DNA of 36,516 bases from Candidatus Brocadia sapporoensis (GCF_001753675.2 NZ_MJUW02000073.1:1-36516), one strand, 5' to 3'; positions 16,987-23,690 are shown, numbered from the stretch's first letter. The notes: generated by a model not told the origin, from the letters alone. Numbers and translations: made by a program.

Positions 16987-18198
16987 CTAAAATTTCGTTT
17001 TTAACCCCATCTTCTTTTCCACCTCGTCAACGATAAATTTGCTAAACGAGAAGGCTGAAGTGAATGCGGGTGACACGGCATTTAGTATATGTGTGGAATT
17101 TTCTCCGTGCTCAACAACAAAGTCCATCACTAATTTCAGTGTCTCTGTGTCTAACAATTGCGCCCTGATACCCGGGTTCAGATAGCTGCCAAACTGGTTT
17201 GTATCTATCGTTTTTACTAAATGTACGGCCTGCTGAATAAAATAATTCCGGTAATATTTTTTCATTTCCTCAAAGGCTAAACCTCTAAAATTAAAGGCAT
17301 TGGTGATGAAAAGCCTTGTTTCATAAAATAGCACTTCGAAGAATTCCTTCAGACTAAAATTCGAAAGACCCCGGTAATTTTCTCTCCAGAATGCAGGGAT
17401 TGCCGTTGGCCCGATCTTGATTTTCCCGGCTGCAGTTATGGTAAAATGAACGCCCAGGAATGGGTTTTTTAAATTGGGCACGGGATAAATGTGCTTGCGA
17501 AGTAAATTCTTGTCCTTATACTCCAGGTATAAACCTTTGAAAGGAATTAAGGTGTATTTTTGGCCAATGCAAAATTGGTGGGCTATTTTATCTGCGTAGA
17601 GGCCAGCCGAATTGATGAAATGTCTGAATTTTATTTTCTGAGAATTCGTGCGGATGGTAACGGGATCGTCTCTTTTTATAAATTTTTCATTCAGGAGGAT
17701 CTTTACGTTTCCTTTTAAATTCCCGGAGATATGCTCAACTACTTCGGCAGGATTTACTACGGAAGTTGTCGGCGAATATAAAGCCTTATCAAATGTCCTT
17801 GCATTTGGCTCAAGTTTTTCCAATGTTTTTTCGTCAACGATCTCAAGTTCCACACCATTTTTGTCTCCCCGTCTTTTAAGCTCAAAAATACCTTCCAGTT
17901 CCTTTTCATCCTTCGCAACAACGATTTTTCCGCATTTGTTTATGGTAAGGTTGTGTTTTAAACAGTAATCCGTTAAAAGCCTGTTCCCTTCCACGGTAAA
18001 CCTTGCCTTAAGGCTGTCGGGAGAGTAATAGAAGCCGGCGTGAAGTACCCCGCTATTTCTTCCGCTCGCATGACATGCTACCGTGGCTTCTTTTTCAATC
18101 AGCGTGATATTTAAATCCGGATACCTGCCCGAAAGCTCTTTAGCTATGGAAACGCCCACGATTCCGCCACCAGCGATCAATATATCTGTTGTTATCAT
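16987..18198 (-). CDS. lhgO: L-2-hydroxyglutarate oxidase/dehydrogenase
   Basis: 403 residues, typical for LhgO/L2HGDH-type FAD enzymes of the DAO superfamily. The dinucleotide-binding GxGxxG is GGGIVG at 10-15, followed by the acidic end of beta-2 in ITLIEKE. The family-specific ACHASGRNSGVLHAGFYYSPDSLKAR stretch follows at about 41-67. Further hallmarks are FINSAGLYADKIA and PFKGLYLEYK in the middle, and GIRAQLLD near the C-terminus. The enzyme oxidises L-2-hydroxyglutarate to 2-oxoglutarate, passing electrons to the quinone pool; relatives act on other 2-hydroxy acids. It begins 2 bases after the stop of the DUF362 gene, so the two form an operon. No truncation is seen. The substrate is inferred from the family. 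Confidence 0.87.
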   Translation of the reverse strand: MITTDILIAGGGIVGVSIAKELSGRYPDLNITLIEKEATVACHASGRNSGVLHAGFYYSPDSLKARFTVEGNRLLTDYCLKHNLTINKCGKIVVAKDEKELEGIFELKRRGDKNGVELEIVDEKTLEKLEPNARTFDKALYSPTTSVVNPAEVVEHISGNLKGNVKILLNEKFIKRDDPVTIRTNSQKIKFRHFINSAGLYADKIAHQFCIGQKYTLIPFKGLYLEYKDKNLLRKHIYPVPNLKNPFLGVHFTITAAGKIKIGPTAIPAFWRENYRGLSNFSLKEFFEVLFYETRLFITNAFNFRGLAFEEMKKYYRNYFIQQAVHLVKTIDTNQFGSYLNPGIRAQLLDTETLKLVMDFVVEHGENSTHILNAVSPAFTSAFSFSKFIVDEVEKKMGLKTKF

Positions 18199-18200
18199 AG

Positions 18201-19256
18201 TTATGTATTCAAATGATATTGAATCTCCTCCATGAGTTTATCAAAAATGGGTTTATTTATGCCAGGACATGTTGATACGATTTTTAATTCGGAAGGCCTG
18301 CGGATACCAAGGCGCATCTCGACGGCCCTTTTAACCTGCCGTTGCTCCCATACGCTTCTATTCCGGATCCTTTCTTCTCCGCCAAAGGCCTTAATAATGC
18401 CCAATCCTACGACGTCAGCCGCTATTCTGTCTCCGGTAATAGCAATAAGGTCCGGCGAGGCTATCGTGCCCTTTGTAGGTCCTTTTTTTATAAAAATCTT
18501 TGTCCCATCCAGAATATTGAGGTGAGGGGTATAGGCAGCATTCAGCTCTGCGACGATTTCGTCCCAAAATTCAGGAGCAATAAAGTAAGGACGTTGCTGC
18601 GCATGGATAGCCCCCATAAAGTTTTTGAGAGCTATGGAATAATTGGCATAGCTATGAGTCTTAATGACGGGGACGTTGATAATCCTGTCAACATCATAAA
18701 TAATCTCCGATACAATAGCCCTTTTTACAAATCTTCCTCCGGGTATTTCCACCTCTACCCAGCCATGGTCCTCAAAGGGGACAAAGGTTACGTTTTCTGC
18801 TTGGATAACCTCCCAGATGCCGGATTTCACAGCGTTTTTCTTTGTTGGAAGCGCATAAATGGCCGACATATCACCAATAAATATTTTGGAAGCCCCGGAC
18901 TCGCGCAGGAGTTTTATGAGATACTTTATCACGAGGGGGTTTGTATTGGCCGGGCTAGGATAACGGTTGACGATATTCGGTTTTATAAGCACCGATTTGC
19001 CCTGAATGTTTAGCTTTTTCAATCCGCCCAGAAGTTCTATGCCTTCTTTAAGCATAGTATAGACGTCTTTACCCTGAACAATCGAGACAATCGCCTTATT
19101 CTCTTCTTTGAAAATGTTCTGAACGAGATTGTGATTCGGTATTTTTCTCCTGGGTTTTGCAAAGAGAAGTCTGAAAAGGTCTCTCCACCGAAGCTTTAAG
19201 AAGAGAAAAATTGACACACCGGTTTTATAAAACAGACGCGACTTGATGATGGGCAT
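18201..19256 (-). CDS. DUF362 domain protein
   Basis: 351 residues. The body (about 55-320) shows the DUF362 layout: GKSVLIKPNIVNRYPSPANT, a SGASKIFIGDMSAI strand-turn, VDRIINVPVIKTHSYANYSI, ALKNFMGAIHAQQRPYF, and LNILDGTKIFIKKGPTKGT, followed by a D-rich ITGDRIAADVVGLGII turn. The family is of unknown function and often carries a C-terminal ferredoxin domain. Here no CxxCxxC iron-sulphur motif is present, so this is the short, cluster-free form. The N-terminal 45 residues are basic and hydrophobic (VSIFLFLKLRWRDLFRLLF) and may bind the membrane. It is the first gene of the pair with lhgO. The function is not known, and an electron-transfer role with lhgO is only a guess. Confidence 0.8.
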   Translation of the reverse strand: MPIIKSRLFYKTGVSIFLFLKLRWRDLFRLLFAKPRRKIPNHNLVQNIFKEENKAIVSIVQGKDVYTMLKEGIELLGGLKKLNIQGKSVLIKPNIVNRYPSPANTNPLVIKYLIKLLRESGASKIFIGDMSAIYALPTKKNAVKSGIWEVIQAENVTFVPFEDHGWVEVEIPGGRFVKRAIVSEIIYDVDRIINVPVIKTHSYANYSIALKNFMGAIHAQQRPYFIAPEFWDEIVAELNAAYTPHLNILDGTKIFIKKGPTKGTIASPDLIAITGDRIAADVVGLGIIKAFGGEERIRNRSVWEQRQVKRAVEMRLGIRRPSELKIVSTCPGINKPIFDKLMEEIQYHLNT

Positions 19257-19653
19257 AATTATCTCAGGGGGATAGTTTTCTAATTGACCATAAATTTTAT
19301 TTGGTGTACTATAACAATGCTTGAAGCAAGATTCAAGCCTGTAGATTCAGAATTGTAACAGATGAAAAAACCCAATGCATACCGTATCTTAAACAGAACG
19401 AAATCGTATAACTTCCCGTGTTTTGTGGGTACTCGAACAAGATGAGAGGCTCGTTATCGCTTACCGTTACGGCCCTTTTCCATAAAGGGTTTTTTTGAAA
19501 GATACAGACATTTTTCTGTATTGCAACAAAGATGAGGATCTTTCGTTGGTGATATATATCGATGAATCTTTAAAAACGCGTTACTCACTATCGTTACGAT
19601 ATTCTTTTGAATGCGGGAGACAGAGAAAAGTCCCTCGGCGACGTTAAAGAAAT
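19257..19653. other. Intergenic stretch between divergent genes
   Basis: 397 bases between the DUF362 gene (minus) and cobK (plus); both promoters should be here. I looked for a cobalamin-riboswitch B12 box (GCCACTG-like) before cobK and did not see one. The stretch holds one terminator-like hairpin (19473-19496) that does not belong to either flanking gene, so a short RNA upstream of it on the plus strand is possible. Confidence 0.35.
19473..19496 (+). terminator. Intrinsic-terminator-like hairpin without an assigned gene
   Basis: CCCTTT and AAAGGG form a 6-bp stem with a 5-base loop, followed directly by seven T. The stem is short and A+T-rich at its top, so it would be weak. It reads on the plus strand, before cobK and antisense to nothing known. 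It could end a small RNA or act as an attenuator for cobK. Confidence 0.4.
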
Positions 19654-20412
19654 ATGATACTTGTACTATCCGGCACTGAAGAAGGCAAAGAGATTGTCAG
19701 AAGGCTCCATGATGAGGGGTTGAGTCTGATAACGACCGTTGCCACGGAATATGGCAAGAAGATCTTTGAGCAGATGGGGCTGGAAACTGTTTGCTTACAA
19801 GGCCGGTTGGATGCAAACGGATTTTCCCGTTTGATTCGTGAAAAGGGGATAGACACCGTAGTGGACGCCACACATCCCTATGCCATAGAAGTTTCTCAGA
19901 ATGCAATGGATGCCTGTAAAAAAAACAATACCCGGTATCTTCGTTTCGAGAGGCAGGAGACAGAGATCCCGAATCATCCCCTGGTTCATAAGGTCAAGAC
20001 GATGTCAGAGGCCGTGGAAAAATCCAGGGCGCTTGGGAAAAGGATATTTTTAACGACGGGTATATCGAGTGTAGGAAAATTTAGCATTTTGAAGGACGAG
20101 AAAGAATTGTATGTGCGTATCCTTCCCGTACCCGAACACATCGCTTTATGCCTGGATATGGGGATTCCGCCTGCCCGCATCATTGCCATGCACGGCCCGT
20201 TTTCAGAGGATTTAAACCGGGCGATGTTCCGGCAGTACCAGATTAATACGATGGTGACAAAAGAGAGCGGAGATGCGGGAGGGGCGTTTGAAAAGATCCA
20301 CGCAGCGTTCACAGAAGGGATTGACACGATCGTTATTGAGAGACCCAGACTAGAATTTCCCCAAAAATATTCATCGATTGATGAGATCGTAAAGATGGTT
20401 AAAATGAATTAG
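19654..20412 (+). CDS. cobK: Precorrin-6A reductase
   Basis: 252 residues, the expected length of CobK/CbiJ. It begins MILVLSGTEEGKEIVRRL, the family's N-terminal nucleotide-binding GTxEG motif (G7-G11). Next come TVATEYGKKIFE, a VVDATHPYAIEVSQNA segment (DATHPYA is a strong CobK/CbiJ signature), RYLRFERQE, and later RIIAMHGPFSEDLNRAMF and TKESGDAGG. These leave little doubt about the family. The enzyme reduces precorrin-6A (aerobic type) or cobalt-precorrin-6A (anaerobic type) with NAD(P)H in corrin synthesis. No other cobalamin gene is within the window, so it is an isolated pathway member. It is followed by a repeat-rich gap and then the restriction-modification island. Confidence 0.92.
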   Translation: MILVLSGTEEGKEIVRRLHDEGLSLITTVATEYGKKIFEQMGLETVCLQGRLDANGFSRLIREKGIDTVVDATHPYAIEVSQNAMDACKKNNTRYLRFERQETEIPNHPLVHKVKTMSEAVEKSRALGKRIFLTTGISSVGKFSILKDEKELYVRILPVPEHIALCLDMGIPPARIIAMHGPFSEDLNRAMFRQYQINTMVTKESGDAGGAFEKIHAAFTEGIDTIVIERPRLEFPQKYSSIDEIVKMVKMN

Positions 20413-20460
20413 ACGGCCTTTGGCAGTGGTTTTTAATCTCCCCCCTTTAAAAGGAAAGGC
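20408..20460 (+). repeat. Dispersed repeat, copy 1 (left border of R-M island)
   Basis: The stretch from the cobK stop (TTAGACGGCCTTTGGCAG) through TCTCCCCCCTTTAAAAGGA to GGCCGGGG is matched at 28531-28582: TTAGGCAGACTTTGGCAG, then TTCCCCTCTAAAAAAGGA, then GCCGGG. Identity is high by eye over about 50 bases. Same orientation, about 8.1 kb apart. Confidence 0.5.
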
Positions 20461-20482
20461 CGGGGAGATTCCGGTAAATTGA

Positions 20483-20517
20483 CATACCCCCGTATCTCCT
20501 CTTTTCAGCGGGGTATG
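20483..20517. repeat. Inverted repeat CATACCCC / GGGGTATG
   Basis: Perfect 8-bp arms with a 19-base loop. It sits immediately before the larger palindrome at 20529. No T run follows. Confidence 0.4.
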
Positions 20518-20528
20518 AATAGAACCAG

Positions 20529-20561
20529 AACTCTGACAGGGTTTGAAACCCTGTCAGAGTT
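20529..20561. repeat. Perfect 33-bp palindrome
   Basis: 16-bp arms (AACTCTGACAGGGTTT and its exact complement) around a single G. It could serve as a strong bidirectional transcription barrier between cobK and mod, but the lack of a T run and the exact symmetry fit better with a dispersed palindromic repeat, of a kind seen between genes in many large bacterial genomes. Confidence 0.6.
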
Positions 20562-20568
20562 AACCCAG

Positions 20569-20626
20569 TTTGAACTTCCTTAACATTTAATTAGGCTGTC
20601 TTACGGCAGAGACTTTAAGCTTCCCT
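20569..20626 (+). repeat. Dispersed repeat, copy 2 (left border of R-M island)
   Basis: TTTGAACTTCCTTAACATTT, then ATTAGGCTGTCTTACGGCAG and AGACTTTAAGCTTCCCT. It is matched in the same order at 28509-28565: TTTGAATTTCCTATACATTA, then TATTAGGCAGACTTTGGCAG and CGATTTTAAGTTCCCCT. The match is about four in five bases by eye. It ends 22 bases before the mod start codon. Confidence 0.5.
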
Positions 20627-20648
20627 ACTCATTTTGCCGTGAGAAATT

Positions 20649-23600
20649 ATGGCAGGAAAACGAAAAATAGAACCTTCTCAAAAGCCCATTGAGCAATACG
20701 AACATAAAGATAAGGAGCGACTCAACAATCCACCGGTGGGCCTGGTGGATGCCCGCACCGATAATGGCGGGCAAAAGAAGAAAAGATACCAGTACGACCC
20801 CCATCTCGACCCGCAACTGCAATGGGCAGGCAAGGCAGAGCATACCAGCTTTGAAGTGCCCACCGTAAGCCTGCACGTCCACGAACGCATCGACCCGCGC
20901 CGAATAATCGAAACCGTTAGGAAAGTGGGTAGTGGTGAGTGGCGAGTGGATAGTAAAGGCAATAAGTATTTCCATCCACTAACCACCAGGCACTTACAAC
21001 TGTCTTTATTTGAAGAGCACAAAAAACCCCTCCGTGAGGCTATCGAATTTTACAAACACAAGGAAGACTGGAGCAACCGTCTCGTAGCGGGCGACAGCCT
21101 GCTCGTGATGAATTCTTTGTTAGAAAAAGAAGGCATGGGCGGCAAGGTGCAGATGGTCTACTTCGACCCTCCGTATGGCATTAAATACGGCAGCAACTTC
21201 CAGCCCTTTGTAAACAAGCGTGACGTAAAAGACGGCAAAGACGAAGACCTGACTGCCGAGCCGGAGATGATAAAAGCATTCCGTGACACCTGGGAACTCG
21301 GCATACACAGCTACCTTACCTATCTGCGTGACCGTTTGCTCTTAGCCAGAGAACTATTGCATGAAAGTGGAAGCATCTTTGTGCAGATCAGTGATGAGAA
21401 TGTGCATCTGGTCAGGAATCTGATGGATGAGGTGTTTGGGGTAGAGAATTTTGTTAGTTTGATAACTTTCAGAAAAACGACGGGGGTTCAAAGTAATTAC
21501 GTTGCATCAGTATCAGATTATTTGATTTGGTATGTAAAAGAAAAAACAAAAGGAAAATTCAGAGCGCTTTTTAAAGAAAAAGACTTAGACGAAAATTATC
21601 GTTTCTACATGAAAAAAACACCCTATGAGTTTGAACCTATAACAGACAGGTTGATAAAAGAAAAGGGAATAAGTGAAGTTAAATCAAAAGCATTCAGATT
21701 TGATCATCTTCTTTCTGCGGGACCATCAACAAAAGATCAATCATTTGGATTTGAAGGAAAAATATATCAACCACCAGTAAGTAATCATTGGAAGACACAT
21801 ATTGGTGGTATGAAAGTGTTAGCAGAGAGAGGAAGGATTTTTTCTAATGGTAAAACACTTGGTTACATACGTTATTTAAATGATTTTTCTTTGTTTCCTT
21901 ACTCTAATTTCTGGGACGATACTACAACAGGAGGTTCTGGAGAAAAAATATATGTCGTACAAACAACTGCAAAAGTAATTGAACGTTGCCTCCTCATGAC
22001 CACCGACCCCGGCGATCTTGTGCTGGACATCACCTGTGGCAGTGGCACAACCGCTTATGTAGCAGAAAACTGGGGCAGGAGGTGGATCACCTGCGATACC
22101 TCCCGTGTTGCAATAACTCTAGCCAAGCAGCGCCTGATGACGGCGGTATTTGATTATTATGAACTGGCACACCCCGATGAAGGCGTAGGAAGTGGTTTCA
22201 AATACAAGACCGTTCCGCACATCACCCTCAAAAGCATTGCCAACAACGAGCCACCAGCACAGGAAACCTTGTATGACCAGCCGTTTATTGATAGCAAACG
22301 ATTGCGGGTGACTGGTCCATTTACCGTTGAGGCAGTACCGGCACCAGTGGCAAAATCAGTGGATAGTGAACAGTGGTTAGGGGCTAGTGATAAACTAACC
22401 ACTCATCACTCGTCACTAACCACTACGAGCATCGCTCGTTCCGGAGAAACCCTGCGCCAAAGCAACTGGCGGGATGAATTGCTTCGGACCGGCGTACGGG
22501 CAAAAGGCGGCAGATTGATTGAGTTTACACGAGTAGAGCCGTTAAGCGGCACACGGTATTTACAGGCAGAGGCAGAGACTAAGAGTGGCGAGTGGACAGT
22601 GGATAGTGATGAGAAAAAACTAACCACTAATCACTCACCACTAACCACTAAGAAAGTCGTTATCTGCTTCGGCCCCGAACATGCACCGTTAGAGCAACGC
22701 ATGGTGGAGCTGGCGCTGGAAGAGGCCATGCACCTGAAACCCAGGCCACAGATGATATTATTCTGCGCCTTCCAGTTTGACGAAGAGGCCGCGAAAGACA
22801 TTGACGAAACCAACTGGCCGGGAGTCACCCTCCTCAAAGCCCAGATGAACGCCGACCTGCTCACCGATGATTTGAAGAAGAAACGCAGCAGTAATGAAAG
22901 CTTCTGGCTCATTGGGCAGCCGGATGTAAGAGTGATTAGTGGAGAGTGGTTAGTGGATAGTGAAGGGAGGCAAATAATATTATATGACAACGGTAAAAAG
23001 TTATCGGGACTTGATAGTCTGGCAGAAATCAATCGCATTGACAAAAAAGATTTATGCCTTTACGCAGCCGTTTCCCAAAGAAGAGATCTATGGACTGACT
23101 TCACAGATGCGCAGGGCATCCGTATCCATTGCGTGCAACATAGCGGAGGGACAGGCGAGGAACAGCACGGGGGAATTTATTCAGTTTCTGGGCATTTCCA
23201 GGGGTTCTTTAGCCGAATTGGAGACCTTGCTGTTGCTGTCAAAAGAGATGAATTTCCTCAAGGAGGAAAATTATCAGATTTTGTCAGCCGATTGCGAAGA
23301 AATAAGCAAATTATTGAATGCATTAATCAAATCACTATCCACTCGCCACTAACCACTAAACACTTAACACAAGTTGAAGTTCATGGCTTCGACTACTACA
23401 ACCCCAAAACCGGAACCGTGGAAAGCGGCGGCAAGGGTGACATCGCCATGTGGATGCTCGATCCTGATTATGACGGAAGAAGTTTGTTTCCTGCGCAAGT
23501 GTTTTTCCCAATGGCAGGCGCCAAAGAAGGTTGGGCAACCTTAGCCAAAAACTTGAGAGCCGAAATTGACGAAGAAAAAATAGAAGCATTTGGCGGAACG

Positions 23601-23690
23601 GTTTCGCTCCCCTTCAAAGCAGGAAAAAATGTGGCAGTAAAAATTATTGATGCCAGAGGAATTGAGTCATTGAAAATTGTCAGACTGTAA
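20649..23690 (+). CDS. Type III-like DNA methyltransferase (Mod) with in-frame palindromic inserts
   Basis: 1013 residues in one open frame. Catalytic motif IV is DPPY at 173-176 (in VYFDPPYGIKYGS). The SAM-binding motif DITCGSGTT starts at 460. The order IV then I marks a beta-class amino-methyltransferase (N6-adenine or N4-cytosine), as in type III Mod proteins. The target-recognition region lies between, about 265-440. The C-terminal third is long for Mod. Four insert-like blocks read in frame at about residues 92-116, 570-592, 643-668 and 761-906. They give the echoing peptides SGEWRVDS, VDSEQWLG, SGEWTVDS and SGEWLVDS, and the mirrored HPLTTRH, HSSLTTT, HSPLTTK and HSPLTTK. They avoid the catalytic motifs. 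The stop is followed at once by the KilA-N start, with res behind, so the three genes form one operon. The R-M subtype by name is inferred from the res partner. Confidence 0.88.
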   Translation: MAGKRKIEPSQKPIEQYEHKDKERLNNPPVGLVDARTDNGGQKKKRYQYDPHLDPQLQWAGKAEHTSFEVPTVSLHVHERIDPRRIIETVRKVGSGEWRVDSKGNKYFHPLTTRHLQLSLFEEHKKPLREAIEFYKHKEDWSNRLVAGDSLLVMNSLLEKEGMGGKVQMVYFDPPYGIKYGSNFQPFVNKRDVKDGKDEDLTAEPEMIKAFRDTWELGIHSYLTYLRDRLLLARELLHESGSIFVQISDENVHLVRNLMDEVFGVENFVSLITFRKTTGVQSNYVASVSDYLIWYVKEKTKGKFRALFKEKDLDENYRFYMKKTPYEFEPITDRLIKEKGISEVKSKAFRFDHLLSAGPSTKDQSFGFEGKIYQPPVSNHWKTHIGGMKVLAERGRIFSNGKTLGYIRYLNDFSLFPYSNFWDDTTTGGSGEKIYVVQTTAKVIERCLLMTTDPGDLVLDITCGSGTTAYVAENWGRRWITCDTSRVAITLAKQRLMTAVFDYYELAHPDEGVGSGFKYKTVPHITLKSIANNEPPAQETLYDQPFIDSKRLRVTGPFTVEAVPAPVAKSVDSEQWLGASDKLTTHHSSLTTTSIARSGETLRQSNWRDELLRTGVRAKGGRLIEFTRVEPLSGTRYLQAEAETKSGEWTVDSDEKKLTTNHSPLTTKKVVICFGPEHAPLEQRMVELALEEAMHLKPRPQMILFCAFQFDEEAAKDIDETNWPGVTLLKAQMNADLLTDDLKKKRSSNESFWLIGQPDVRVISGEWLVDSEGRQIILYDNGKKLSGLDSLAEINRIDKKDLCLYAAVSQRRDLWTDFTDAQGIRIHCVQHSGGTGEEQHGGIYSVSGHFQGFFSRIGDLAVAVKRDEFPQGGKLSDFVSRLRRNKQIIECINQITIHSPLTTKHLTQVEVHGFDYYNPKTGTVESGGKGDIAMWMLDPDYDGRSLFPAQVFFPMAGAKEGWATLAKNLRAEIDEEKIEAFGGTVSLPFKAGKNVAVKIIDARGIESLKIVRL
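20923..20997 (+). repeat. Palindromic heptad insert 1 in mod (miniature)
   Basis: The left arm is four tandem heptamers: AGTGGGT, AGTGGTG, AGTGGCG, AGTGGAT, then AGT (about 20924-20954). A spacer of about 19 bases and a right arm ATCCACTAACCACCAGG (from 20974), roughly complementary to the left arm, follow. It carries no gene. In the mod frame it encodes SGEWRVDS...HPLTTRH. The exact ends are not certain. Confidence 0.7.
21440..21985 (+). other. A+T-rich target-recognition segment of mod
   Basis: Between the DPPY part and the SAM-motif part, composition drops from G+C-rich codons (GGC, ACC, CTG) to A+T-rich ones (AAA, GAA, TTT, ATA) and then returns abruptly at about 21990 (CGTTGCCTCCTCATGACCACCGACCCC). 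This is the position of the specificity domain in beta-class methyltransferases. The contrast suggests that the recognition module was exchanged by recombination. Composition was judged by eye. Confidence 0.5.
22358..22424 (+). repeat. Palindromic heptad insert 2 in mod (miniature)
   Basis: Left arm heptamers are AGTGGAT, AGTGAAC, AGTGGTT, AGGGGCT, AGTGAT (22358-22391). The right arm is the inverted equivalent, AACTAACCACTCATCACTCG then TCACTAACCACT (22393-22424). There is almost no loop, so the RNA would fold into a long imperfect hairpin. It is followed by a second tiny palindrome, ACGAGC-ATC-GCTCGT, at 22425-22439. It is read in frame by mod. Confidence 0.75.
22577..22651 (+). repeat. Palindromic heptad insert 3 in mod (miniature)
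   Basis: The left arm contains AGTGGCG, AGTGGAC, AGTGGAT, AGTGAT; the right arm (22619-22651) is AACTAACCACTAATCACTCA then CCACTAACCACTA. The loop is GAGAAAA. In the mod frame it reads SGEWTVDS, then KKLTTNHSPLTTK, nearly the same peptide as the outer ends of insert 4. About 190 bases separate it from insert 2. Confidence 0.8.
22964..22970 (+). promoter_or_regulatory. Internal Shine-Dalgarno-like site for the nested gene
   Basis: AGGGAGG directly follows the left arm and lies 13 bases before the nested ATG at 22984, with an A+T-rich spacer. The spacing is a little long but the match is good, which supports independent translation of the nested gene from the mod mRNA. Confidence 0.5.
22984..23352 (+). 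CDS. Four-helix-bundle protein (23S rRNA intervening-sequence protein family), nested in mod
   Basis: 122 residues, in the +1 frame relative to mod and wholly inside it. The sequence carries the full family pattern. It opens VKSYRDLIVWQKSIALTKKI, goes on with FPKEEIYGLTSQMRRASVSI, then ACNIAEGQARNSTGEFIQFL, then ISRGSLAELETLLLLSKEM, and ends in a final amphipathic helix. This is the S23/IVP family, best known from ORFs in 23S rRNA intervening sequences and related to the Avd accessory protein of diversity-generating retroelements. Members form small, often pentameric, nucleic-acid-binding bundles. No residue looks lost, so the protein should fold. Its stop (TAA 23350-23352) is in the right heptad arm. 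Its role here is unknown; mobility or RNA binding is inferred from the family's association with inserted sequences. Confidence 0.88.
   Translation: MTTVKSYRDLIVWQKSIALTKKIYAFTQPFPKEEIYGLTSQMRRASVSIACNIAEGQARNSTGEFIQFLGISRGSLAELETLLLLSKEMNFLKEENYQILSADCEEISKLLNALIKSLSTRH

Larger units (their letters stand above)
22929..23366 (+). mobile_element. Heptad-armed element carrying a four-helix-bundle gene, inserted in mod
   Basis: The left arm (22929-22963) has heptamers AGTGATT, AGTGGAG, AGTGGTT, AGTGGAT, AGTGA. The right arm (23332-23366) is its inverse. Aligned over 35 bases, the arms agree at 28, with the inner 12 (AGTGGATAGTGA) identical. Between the arms lies a full small gene (22984-23352) whose stop codon falls inside the right arm. 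The block of 438 bases is a multiple of three and the mod frame is open throughout. The structure recalls intervening sequences of bacterial 23S rRNA genes, which form a stem with a four-helix-bundle ORF in the loop, but here it sits in a protein gene. No transposase and no target duplication was identified. Confidence 0.75.

Noticed and set aside
16739-16990. 83-codon frame in the gap before lhgO
   Set aside because: No ribosome site, no hydrophobic or domain pattern that fits a real protein, and it overlaps the lhgO end.
18342-19013. 223-codon open frame on the plus strand antisense to the DUF362 gene
   Set aside because: The opposite strand carries a well-recognised protein over the full length; the antisense peptide shows no domain and has no start signal.
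20923-23366. The repeated arms as a CRISPR-like array
   Set aside because: The units are inverted pairs of tandem heptamers at irregular distances, not direct repeats with spacers, and no cas gene is present.
22929-23366. Nested gene as a diversity-generating retroelement (Avd)
   Set aside because: The protein family is related, but no reverse transcriptase and no template/variable repeat pair is seen in the window.
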